From Mesorhabditis belari (Eukaryota; Nematoda; Chromadorea; Rhabditida; Rhabditidae), in assembly GCA_958450365.1 (NCBI GenBank), contig CAUEEP010000757.1, positions 1,359,501 through 1,423,500 on the forward strand: DNA of 64,000 nucleotides, written 5' to 3'. The position numbers and the translations under genes were made by a program. The notes under the pieces were generated by a model. It searched no databases. It was not told where the DNA came from and worked only from the letters and a program-made list of their open reading frames with translations. Below, in pieces: positions 55,101-64,000 of this stretch (position 1 is its first letter; each line of letters opens with the position of its first letter).

Positions 55101-56213
55101 CCAAGCATTTAATAGTTTATTTAAAGGGATCGAAAGTGATCTTCTAACAGCAATTGAGAGGTTAGATTCATTGAAAAACAATTGGTTCAACGATTTTCAA
55201 ATCAGAGTCCCTATTTTTGAAAACAAAATCAATGAGAAATTTTATTTATTATCAAAAGAGCAAGTCTTTTTGCTGAAAGATGAAAAGGAGATGTTTACTT
55301 TTGAAGATTTCGATGGAAATTGGTGTAAATCTGGCGATGAAATTAGAGACAGAAGCAATTTTTCTTTTTTATTTAAACGAATAAAAGAGCTTTATCAGAT
55401 AAATTTAAAAGATTTGATTTTAAAATTGAAAGCAAGAAGTAAAATTGAACATAAACCAATCAATTTCCCGGTCACAATGCGTAAAAAGCTTAAGCCTGAA
55501 TTGGTAAAGTTTTGTAAGAAATCTGATTGCGATTTTGTTTACATATTTCTATTTCATTTTTCACCAATTGATTCAGAATGGGATTTGGAAAAGAAATTCT
55601 CTGAAATAGAGCAAAACAACAATCAAATCAATCATATGGCTTTTGAAGAAGGACTAAGATTCATGGCAAAAACCTATCACTTATTTCATCCAAATGAATG
55701 CCTTGATGAGGGAAATAAAATCCTTTCACAGTTCAAATCACTCACTGAGATTACATTCATCTTTTTAGAGAATAAATACGGTCTCTTACTTGAGTATTTT
55801 GAAATTGAAGAATCGAAAGAGCTCTTTCTGCACCTTAATATTTGGAATGGTTGCTTTAAAAGTCGACACTTTAGTTGTGAAAAGGGAAATACGTATGATT
55901 TTTACTTATTCTCGACGAAAAGAATGCGATTTATCTTTGAAGAATACATGAAATTTTTGAAGGGAATTGGTGAGTTTTTTACGCTTTTACATTGCTCTTT
56001 TTCATTTGGACTTTCACTGTCATAATTGGTCTTATTTAGTTCTATTAGTAAACTTCTTTACAAGCTGAACTTCTTAGAATTAATTTACTTATTGCCAAGA
56101 AAAAACTTTCTTATCAAATCAACTCAATTTCAGAAAGAATCCCAGTGCTTAAACGACGACAGGCACGTGCAGATTGCTTACAAAATGCTTTTCAGTTCAA
56201 TCTCGAAAAGTAG
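52167..56213 (+). CDS. Protein kinase with long C-terminal region (kinase 2), two 1-nt shifts
   Basis: Exons: 52167-52231, 52354-52550, 53178-53301, 53347-53494, 53533-53594, 53682-53807, 53869-53941, 54059-55969, 56134-56213. Kinase motifs: IGRGAFGFVVV (glycine loop), KIAAKWI (VAIK Lys), HPNIVYFYG, HRDLKPENVM, KVGDFGLV, GTPLYMSPELL, SDLYAVGLIIWEI, NPTERIPIQEV, so a catalytically complete domain. The large exon 8 is open except for two apparent single-base insertions, in a GGG run at about 54451 and an AAAA run at about 54746; ignoring one base at each makes the total 2784 nt (927 aa) and in phase throughout. The region after the kinase domain (about 650 aa) starts Ser/Glu-rich and continues with helical, Lys-rich sequence of no family I know. 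Exons 1-3 match kinase 1 in size and phase. Either it is a fresh pseudogene or the shifts are assembly errors. Confidence 0.78.
53020..53140. repeat. ~36-bp minisatellite in kinase 2 intron 2
   Basis: About 3.5 units built on GAGATCTAGACATTCTAGA with variation. Intron 2 (52551-53177) contains no other recognised feature; the open frame across it (52774-53142) mostly translates this array. Confidence 0.75.
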
Positions 56214-57080
56214 AAAAGTTTAAATCTTTCAATTTATTGATAAATATTTCAGAAGTTTTTATGTCTTTGAAGATTTTTGAACCTGGGGAACAAGTGGAGC
56301 CAACACTAGAGATCCAATAGGTGAAGTGATGACTGATAGTTGAGAAGTATTCTAGGACTTTTGATCAAGAATCGATAACAAAATTTCTAACTTGGAAATA
56401 TCTTGTGTAATCGTTGTTTAACAAATTTTCGATAAGGTGGATAGAGAATTGGAATGGGAACGGAATGATTGATCTCAGGCATTGACAGCATACATGGAGT
56501 CAAAAGGTTGAAATCCGAATTGGGATTTGATTAGGGAAATGTGATCTTTAATAGTAAAGCACAATCCAGCTCTCACCTAGACAGAATATTACTTAACTTG
56601 CTAAATGACTTTTGATATTGATTTGTTGTGCTTGATGGTAGCGAATGTTTGTTACAAAGCTCACCTTCCATTGATCTCAAACCGAAAATTAATAATGAGC
56701 ATACTGATGGAAACGGGCACAGTGATGAGTGATGAGTTGAAGGCGATACTTGACTGAAAGATTTGATATTGTTTCGTTTACTAGTTCAAGATAATGTTTG
56801 ATTTTATCATTTGATTTGTCTGATCATGCAAAAAGTGTAAAAACGCAGACTAGAGTGTCAACAGTCTAAAATATGTGGAAAACTATCGTAATCTTGCCTC
56901 TCTTTGATCTAATTGATCAATTTTAGTCTAATTCTGCCAAAGTTCACAAGATATAAAGATATAAAGATATAAAAAAATGCTAGATTTGATCAAAACTAGA
57001 GCCAAGATTACGGTAGTTTTTGAAGCTTTTCATGTTTTAGAAAATGCTCTACTCAAAGAGCTTGGTGAATTTTTTCAATG
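56214..57080. other. Intergenic, downstream of kinase 2
   Basis: No gene recognised. A small tandem (AGATATAA, three units) is at 56950-56973. Confidence 0.45.
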
Positions 57081-57602
57081 AAGGTAGCTCTATGGAAAAT
57101 AGATTTTTCCAAATTTGCATACTTTAGCTACACAGACAGACTCAAAATTTTTGATCTTAAATCTCTTAGACACCGCCGCTTGGTCACGGATTTAATAGAA
57201 TGTTTGAAAATTGTAAATGACAGGCAACCTATCCCTCTTTTTCGAGATTGATTCAAAGTTAATCCCACGGTTAGTTCAAGGAGAGGTTCTTTCGTTTTAG
57301 AGATTCCAGTCACCTCCAATAAGTTTGTTTATAACTCTTTTCCAATAAGAACTACCAGAATTTGGAATCGACTCCCCAGAGTTTTGAGAGAGTCCAATAG
57401 TCTCGAAACCTTTCAATTATCTGTAGATGATCTAGATCTTGAAGCTCTAGTGGATCCTTGACGTTATCTGTGCTACCCATATATTACATGTATTATATCG
57501 TGTTGCTTTATCGGCCCTTTTCGTATTATGTGTATGAATTGATGTGTTTTAATCTTAAATCTAGCGCACTTTATCTCAGTTCCTGAATAAAGTATCTATA
57601 TC
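57081..57602 (+). mobile_element. Non-LTR retrotransposon 3' end (CR1/jockey-like)
   Basis: Translates, with one stop/shift near 57250, to the C-terminal part of a non-LTR polyprotein: KVALWKIDFSKFAYF, then SLRHRRLVTDLIECLKI, then FPIRTTRIWNRLPRVL and NSLETFQLSV before a stop at about 57462. A ~140-bp 3' UTR follows, ending in a TATCTATATCTATA tail. It is the same family as 58761-59540 but a different subfamily, and it is the parent type of the fragments at 46268 and 48286. Confidence 0.82.
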
Positions 57603-58373
57603 TATAACGATGAATTTAAGTTGATTGAACTCAAGGTGACCAATAGATCCGGTCATCCGGCAAAGTTTCGTTTTTATAAACTTCAATGAAAGGAGGAACT
57701 TCTTGATGTGAAGAGAATCGAAAAAAGCAATGAAGGCAATGAAGGTTTAGGGGAGAAACGACGAGACACCTAAAAAAAACGCCAAGCTTCTGCAAGAAAC
57801 AAAAAAGTTAGAGTAGAAAAAGTCTAGAGTTGTAGATTGCGTTTAGCGCTGGCCTTTTTTAAAACAAGATTTTTATCACAAAGCTGTTAAAGAATTGTTT
57901 AAAAATTGTAAAGAAGCCTTACCTAAAGTCATTATTTTAGAATTTTTTTAATTTTCAGAGAATTTTCCATCGACAAATGAATGCTTCATTCACTTGTTTT
58001 AATGTAAAATATTTTTCTGTTAGATTTGATTAAGGTGTAGATCATACTTATCTCAACTATTCGTACATAAGATTTGGGGGTTTTTTTAATGAATGAAAGG
58101 CTCAGAGCTGACAGTTTTCACTATCTAATTGTAAATAAGCACTAATTGAAAGATTTGCATTTGTAAAACCAACTTTAGCCTGACAATAAAAACTGGTTTA
58201 AGCAATTGAAATTGAACCTTCATTAAAAAATTTATGAAATTAATTTCTAATCTTCAGATTTCTTTTTCTTGTTGCTTAACGTGAATGCAAGAAAACCGGG
58301 ACAACCTGAAATATTATTTCCACTAGCTTTTGTTAACTTTTGGGTCTCCATTGATTTTTCTTTGTGTTTAAAT
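57603..58373. other. Intergenic with copies of two dispersed repeats
   Basis: 58035-58115 (CATACTTATCTCAACTATTC) is repeated at 61636-61722, and 58204-58280 (AATCTTCAGATTTCTTTTTC) at 59940-60018. No gene. Confidence 0.55.
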
Positions 58374-58374
58374 A

Positions 58375-59704
58375 CAGGGTGCGGCAAAAGTTCCGACACT
58401 TTTTGTAAACGGGCAGTTTGACTTGGAAAAAACGTGATTTTTGAAAAACTAACACCGGATTATAAAAATTCAGATATTTTTACCCCCTAATAGACTTTTT
58501 TTACACAAAAATTGCCATCTAAACAACCTTTTGATGAGGATGTTTAAAGGTCGTTACAGCAGTTTTTTTGCTGTTGAGATTTGGGTGCCCTTCGTAGAAT
58601 CGCTTGAAAATCTTTCGTTTTTGAGATATAAAGTTTTTCTGTGGCTTGTTTTCAAGAAAAAAACTCAGTTCTATCAAATGATAACAGCAGTTTTTGGAAA
58701 AAATTTCATTCTGCAAAGTTTAAGTCAACTTTCGCAAAAATCTTCAGCGACCAGACCGGGATAATAATAATAATAATACTTTATTCAAACGATAAAGTGA
58801 AAGAAATCATAGAGAAATGCACAGTGATACTTAATCATACAATACATACTGAAATCAATAAGCCAATTACTTACGGCAAAGAGCCACTAGATCTAAAGCA
58901 TCGATACGTTTCTTGAATATGAAAAGCGACTGAATTTCTCGTATGTCGTTTGGGAGCAAGTTCCATAATCTAGCGGCTCTAACGGGAAATGAATTTGATA
59001 AAGAGGCATTGGAAGCAAAGGGAATTTGCAAAAGGAATGAGCCACTTCTGGGCCCTGACCGCGGTTTAAATTTGAAAAAGTCTATAAACAAAGGGCTAAT
59101 CTGTTTACAACGGAGGATTTTGAAAGTTTCGACTAAATCAATGACAAAGCGACGATGCTGTAAAGTTTTTAGTTCAAAAAAAGCAAGTCTCTCCTCATAA
59201 GTAAAGCTAGAATATTTAGAATAGTCAATTTTCCATAAAGCGACTTTTGTGAACCTCCTCTGAATTTTCTCCAAGCGTTCAATAAAGACTTGTGCGCGGG
59301 GAGACCAAACAATAGAAGCATATTCTAAGATGGGCCGGATATAAGTCGTCAAGCATTTGCGGTAAGAGTTTAGGTTAGGATGAACAATTGATTTGAGAAT
59401 ACGGCTAGAAACAAAAGAAGCTTTTCGACAAATGATTTCAATATGTTTAGTGAAATTAAAAGGGGGAGAGATGTGGACACCTAAATCTCTAACAAAATCT
59501 AATTTACTAATGTAATTGATAGGATATAAAAAATTCTCGTCAAAAAGTTATTGAGAGTTGAAATCTTTTTATGAAAATGGCTATATTGGGGGTGAAACTA
59601 CCTAAATTTTTAGAATCCGGCGTTAGTTTTTTTGAAATTCACGGGTTTTTGAAGCCAAGAAAATTACTGCTTACAGAAAAAGTGTCAGAACTTTTGCCGC
59701 ACCC
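58375..59704. mobile_element. DNA transposon remnant with CAGGGTGCGGCAAAAGTTCC ends, interrupted by a non-LTR element
   Basis: The left end (TACAGGGTGCGGCAAAAG) and right end (CTTTTGCCGCACCCT) are inverted, as are the adjoining CGACACTTTTTGTAA and TTACAGAAAAAGTGTCAG and AACACCGGATT/AATCCGGCGTT. The middle, 58761-59540, is a non-LTR retrotransposon. The last bases of the right end are cut by the RTE-derived segment at 59705. No transposase remains. Confidence 0.78.
58761..59540 (-). pseudogene. Non-LTR retrotransposon polyprotein C-terminus (CR1/jockey-like), 5'-truncated
   Basis: Minus strand, about 220 codons open: LDFVRDLGVHISPPF, then YIRPILEYASIVWSPRA, IERLEKIQRRFTKVALW, LKTLQHRRFVIDLVETFKIL, and FPVRAARLWNLLPNDI, ending at 58867. 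These are the standard motifs of the post-RT region of CR1/jockey-group elements. The 3' UTR ends in a (TTA)n tail at 58761-58780. The 5' part with the RT core is absent. The frame from 59352 to 58867 is undamaged, so the insertion is fairly young. Confidence 0.85.
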
Positions 59705-59940
59705 TCCACGACGCAGGGATTGACCTCGGATATATCCACGCCATACAAGACTGCTACACGGAGGCTACCACCACCATCAAGATGTTCGAGAGGGAAGTCC
59801 ACATCCCGTTGTGTTTAAAATATGTCTTTTTTTATCTTGACTATTGAAATAAACAAGTTTCGAATGCAGAAATCGAAAATGAGATATAAATTTGGTAACG
59901 TTTTGGCTTTATTTGAACATCTGACTTGCATTAACTGTGA
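59705..59940 (+). repeat. Second copy of the truncated RTE segment
   Basis: Near-identical, in opposite orientation, to 50806-51043. It covers the end of the RT fragment (AGGGATTGACCTCGGATATA) and the adjoining non-RTE sequence (TTGTGTTTAAAATATGTC). The same break after REVHIPL is present in both, so they derive from one rearranged source. Confidence 0.85.
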
Positions 59941-60018
59941 AAATTGAATCTTCATTAACAAATTTATGAAATTATTTTCTAATCTTCAGATTTCTTTTTC
60001 TTGTTGTTTAACGTTTCC

Positions 60019-60899
60019 ATAGAAATGACACAACGTTAAAGAACCATTAAATTCATTGAAAAAGTAGTAAAGAGTGTTCACATTGAATGTCCTTTTTCTC
60101 ATGGCCCTTTCCCCTCCTCTGAACTCTCGCCCCATTTTCTTCTTGCACGTAAAATTACCCCAAGAAAAGTAATTTTATCGAGTCGCTCCCCACCAATCCT
60201 CCGACACTCAATCATTTTATTTTTAGAAACACTCTTTCTACTCGCGTACGTTCAGTTGAAAAATTGCTTGAAGGATTTGGTTAACAATCAGATATTTAGT
60301 CATGTTTCTATTTTTGAGTTTTTTTTCAAATCTCTGCTAAAAAATTGTTTATTGTCTATTTTTTTGCCATTTCCTGGACAATGGACATATCAGTTTTTTT
60401 CTAAAAATAGAAATAAATATGATTGTTAACCAAATCCGCTTGTCCGTTTTGTCCATCAGCTTTTAGTAGAGCAATTATCCGTTCTCCCCCATTCTCTGCA
60501 AATTTACAAGCCTTTCATATATTTAGAACATACATTTATTTTTTTCAAATCAAGATTTCTTTGCCTTCCATTGTCGTTTTATCCATTCTGAGCTCGGATT
60601 CGTCTATTTCACTCAATTCTGGGTTCATTGTTTCACCTCTCATTTATTCTAAAGTACCATAGATTTCTACTAGACTGTAATAACTCTAGAATCTTAAAGA
60701 ATATGATAAGATTTCTTGTAGCTGTTCTTTTTATACAACAGTTATAGTTACAACAATTAAGGTTTCAGAATCCAGCGATATAAAGAACTGCAAGTGATCG
60801 TATATTATTGTGGTTTCGTTAACACCTCTTGGTTTCCCCGATAATAATAAATTGCGTAGGTTCGTGCTCATAAAATGGGCGAAAAAGAGTAAAAGAAAG
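60019..60899. other. Intergenic, no gene recognised
   Basis: AT-rich with pyrimidine-rich runs. No exon or inverted-repeat element seen. Confidence 0.45.
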
Positions 60900-61040
60900 G
60901 TTGCCTTATATAGACGGAGGACTCGAGCCAAAAGGGCATAAGATGCGTGCACTAACCAGTACACCACCGAGGCCGTTGACTAAAGACAGTGCGTCGCCCT
61001 CATACAGAGACCCAAAAAACTTGCATACCAAATATCTCAC
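60900..61040 (-). other. tRNA-derived SINE, copy 2
   Basis: On the minus strand CCTCGGTGGTGTACTGGTTA (A-box region) and a degenerate B box (GGCTCGAGTCC), with the same 5' flank as 51601-51800 (GAGGGCGACGCACTGTCTTT). It extends to a shared CCAAATATCTC near 61030. Confidence 0.62.
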
Positions 61041-61934
61041 GATATTTGATATGCAATAATATCAAAAGAACTGCAAGTGATCGAAAATTGTTTGAAATTA
61101 AATTACAATGATCACAATAATATTTATTTAAATGTTACAAAACCACTGTCTGCAAAGTAAATTTTCTTTGTTTAGTTATCTGCCTCATGATCCTTTCTTT
61201 TTTCCACGTTTACGTTTTGATCACTACAGCGTATCATTGTGATCCATGATCACCTCTTCTCTCTTTTTCTTTTTTTCTGTCATTCGTTGTCCAGTGAGAA
61301 TTGAATGCCAATGTTTGCCCCGTGGAAAGTCAATCCATCATTTGCTTTTCCATTCTTTTTTTCCACAACTGTATACAATTCACTCAAAAAAACTGACTCT
61401 CTTCGCGATTTTTCTTTCAATAAACGATTTCATTAAAAAAAAATCGATTAAGAATTGTTAAATAGAATTTTGTTAAATATTTTAGACGACTAAATTTATA
61501 GTTTAATTTTAAAAACAAAAACGTTTTCTTTTCTTTTTGATATTTAACAATTTTGAAGATTGTATTTTCTAATGAATTTCTACATTTTAAGTACTTTTAC
61601 ATACTTGAGCTTGCCTGTCCGGTATTAAGATTGGCATTAGATCATACTTATCTCAACTATTCGTACATAAGATAAGTGGGGTTTTTTTTAACGAATGAAG
61701 GGCCCAGAGCTGACAATTAGCTTAATTCAGATTATAGTTCCTCGTGTAAACCAAGTGTTACAAATATGGACTTGAGCTATGTGAAAAGTATGCTGTGGTG
61801 GCATTTTTTACAGTACTTTGACCCCAGCCTACCTTAAGTTGAATGAAAAATCCTGTTATTCAATGATCAATTGTTCATATTGGGTCAATGCATATGAAAT
61901 GGCTAAATTTTTCCAGATTTCCCTCAACCAAAGA
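61041..61934. other. Intergenic with one dispersed repeat copy
   Basis: 61636-61722 repeats 58035-58115. No gene recognised. Confidence 0.45.
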
Positions 61935-62152
61935 TCCTAAGAGTTCTTTTATGATTTGTTGCTAGTGAAAAGTTATCTTTTAGCTTTTTAACCAAAGATT
62001 CCTGTGGAAAAAAACTATTTAAAATCATGATTTTATAAGTGTTTACAATAAAGAGCTAATTCCCAAGCTTTTTTTTACTTCAAATTATTTTTAAAACTCG
62101 AAAAATATATTGATAAAAATTCAATGAAATCTTTGAATAGAATTATGTTGAT
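61935..62152 (+). repeat. ~205-bp direct repeat, copy 1
   Basis: Matches 62441-62645 at about 93-95% by eye, from TGATTTGTTGCTAGTGAAAA to CTTTGAATAGAATTATGTTG. The spacer of about 290 bp contains the left arm of the element at 62264-63975. Confidence 0.85.
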
Positions 62153-62263
62153 TATCTCTCTTTGAATAGACTTTGAATGTTGATTATCTATCTTTGAATA
62201 GACTTGAAAAGATAATCGGCAAGGCAAGATAAACGGCAAGATTTCCGTTAAACAGATTTGAAA

Positions 62264-63975
62264 CTATTCAAAAATTATGAAAAGATATGAATTGTGTAGA
62301 GTTAAGATTTAATGTTTGAAGAAAGCTAGCAAAATCTCAAAGTAAAATGAGTTAACCCGCTAAAAGGTTCTTCAATACGTTAACGACAGCGCCGTTTTTA
62401 CGCGCTTTGCGTTCTTTGGAACGAATAAACATTACCCTGATGATCTTTCATGATTTGTTGCTAGTGAAAAGTTATCTTTTAGCTTTTTAACCAAAGATTC
62501 CTGTGGAAAAAACTATTTCAAATCATGATTTTATAAGTGTTTACAATAAAGAGCTAATTCCCAGGCTTTTGTTAGTTCTAATTATTTTTTAAAACTCGAA
62601 AAATATATTGATAAAAACTCACTGAAATCTTTGAATAGAATTATGTTGTTTAAAAAAATATTGACCTAATAGAACTCAAAATAATAGACTCAAAAGAACA
62701 TCAAAGTTGAGTTGATTTTAATAATCAAAAAGTTTCTTGATTATTTCATTTCAAATAACAAATTCGTTAGCTTTATTAGCTTAAGTTTATAACTTTTTTT
62801 AAAACAAAGACAGAAATTAGCTGCTCTGGTGAAGAAATTTACTTTAGCTATTTCATATGCATTGATCCAATAGATATTGATAAAACAAGTATTGTTTGTT
62901 AAGCTATTAAACTTGAAAGGTAACCTTTAACTTGTCGATGATCTCCGTGAAGGTGAGCTGCGAGGTTTGGCTTTGACCATTCCTCAAAAATCTCTTTCCT
63001 CCACATCATCAACCATTGAAACAAAACATGTTTGTCCGAATTCACTATGCTCGTTATTTGCAAAGGTGTCCAAACAAAGATCCGCGGCAGAAATCTTTTC
63101 AAATGAACACTTTCCAAGGCTCACGTTGCTTCTCTGAATATTTAAACACCTTTGCCTAAACTTTTGAAATCATTTCATTCCCCCATTTGCTTTTAGATGG
63201 CTGAAAAGTTTTAGCCATTTAAAATGATTTTGGTAGGATTGCTGTAAAAAAAAGAATCTTTAACTTACTTTCTGAATTTTATAAAATTTGGATAACTAGG
63301 CTTTGGATAAACAAAAATGGCTTTCAAGTTATCCTTTCAAATTTTAATATTGACAACTTTGAAGTCAGGTATCTCAGATGTTTCTTTCTCAAAAAAAAGG
63401 GTTTATCCTCCAGGGATTTCTTCTCAGATTTGAGAAAAGTTCTAAAGCAACGAGGAAGTCGCACTTTAGTGCAAACTTTAGTCATTCTTCTTTCTTCAAA
63501 CCTTTTCCTCCTTTAGTTTCTCTTACTTTTTTCGAAGTTGATTGGCCACTAAAGCTTCCTTGTGTCTTCAATAATAAACCTACGAGAAATTTCCGAGAAT
63601 TCGCCTTTTTAGCAAAGATTGGATTCATTTTTCATAGCTTTTTCAGTTCTATTTTAATACTTTTAATAAGTGGAGCTTCATTGTATTCAATGAACCTAAG
63701 AAAAGATTTATATTTGAACAGAATTCTTTAGAAAAGCTTTCTGGTTTTGGGTAATTAAACCGGCTCAAATAAATGGACTATACTAAATATTAGACAGAGT
63801 AATGTTTATTCATTCGAAACGGCACAAAGCGCGTAAAAACCTCGTTGTCGTTAATGTATTCAAGAACCTTTTAGCGGGTACTTTTACTTTGACGTTATTT
63901 TGAGATTTTGCTAGCTTTCTTCAAACATTAAATCTTAACCATATCTAATTCATATTTTTTCACAGCTTTTGAATA
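62264..63975. mobile_element. 1.7-kb element with ~165-bp terminal inverted repeats
   Basis: The left arm 62264-62430 and right arm 63806-63975 are inverted copies sharing ATTTAATGTTTGAAGAAAGC, GCTAGCAAAATCTCAAA and AGCGCGTAAAAAC, with small indels. The interior includes two open frames: 62899-63117 (minus) and 63378-63731 (plus, 117 aa, with one hydrophobic segment FHSFFSSILILLISG). Neither shows transposase motifs, so autonomy is unlikely. The right end is close to the window edge. Confidence 0.7.
62441..62645 (+). repeat. ~205-bp direct repeat, copy 2
   Basis: See 61935-62152. This copy lies inside the inverted-repeat element, just after its left arm. Confidence 0.85.
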
Positions 63976-64000
63976 GTATCAGGTCTATTTAACGGAAATC

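Noticed and set aside
1..64000. CRISPR arrays, operons, riboswitches or other bacterial features
   Set aside because: None seen; introns, mariner/Tc1 elements and receptor families place the window in a nematode nuclear genome.

Overview
The window looks like nuclear DNA of a free-living rhabditid-type nematode. The evidence is AT-rich sequence, very short introns (about 40-55 bp) with TTTCAG/TTTTAG acceptors, str-type chemoreceptor genes, a TACC-domain gene with the nematode layout, a PAT-type (DIRS-like) retrotransposon, and a dense load of mariner, Tc1, hAT-like and other short inverted-repeat elements. The species cannot be named from sequence alone. No bacterial features are present. Exon models are manual and rest on splice phase, open frame and family motifs.

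Layout, left half. 1-1298 holds two decayed mariner transposases. A duplicated segment (duplicon) carries a nine-exon str-family seven-helix receptor gene plus its own set of short transposons. It occurs three times: copy A (1229-6721) and copy B (10547-15292) in direct orientation, and copy C (25557-31621) inverted. In A and B the receptor reads through on the minus strand; in C (plus strand) a 2-nt deletion breaks the frame. A degraded PAT element (6722-10338, minus strand: gag, RT/RNase H, start of tyrosine recombinase, with split direct repeats) sits between A and B. A protein kinase gene (16338-23790, plus) lies between the inverted copies B and C. Its 4-kb seventh intron is almost wholly a nest of transposons: a long-inverted-repeat element holding a hAT-like MITE, a mariner and a Tc1-type element with a one-stop transposase.

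Layout, right half. 31622-36034 is mostly gene-poor, with a triplicated hairpin-bearing repeat and one candidate secreted peptide. At 36035-38776 (plus) is a dual-specificity-phosphatase-like gene whose catalytic cysteine is replaced by serine, so it is predicted to be a pseudophosphatase. It converges on a TACC-domain (tac-1-like) gene on the minus strand, 39035-45923, whose 3.7-kb first intron contains three long palindromic elements. 45924-51800 is repeat-rich: foldback elements, paired MITEs, non-LTR 3' ends, an RTE-type reverse transcriptase fragment and a tRNA-derived SINE. A second kinase gene (52167-56213, plus) shares its first three exon sizes and phases with the first kinase, so the two are paralogues with different long C-terminal regions; this one carries two 1-nt homopolymer shifts. 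56214-64000 has no confident gene and holds non-LTR fragments, a nested DNA transposon, a second SINE copy and a 1.7-kb inverted-repeat element.

The host genes do not form an obvious pathway; the strongest theme is gene structure shaped by transposons and segmental duplication.
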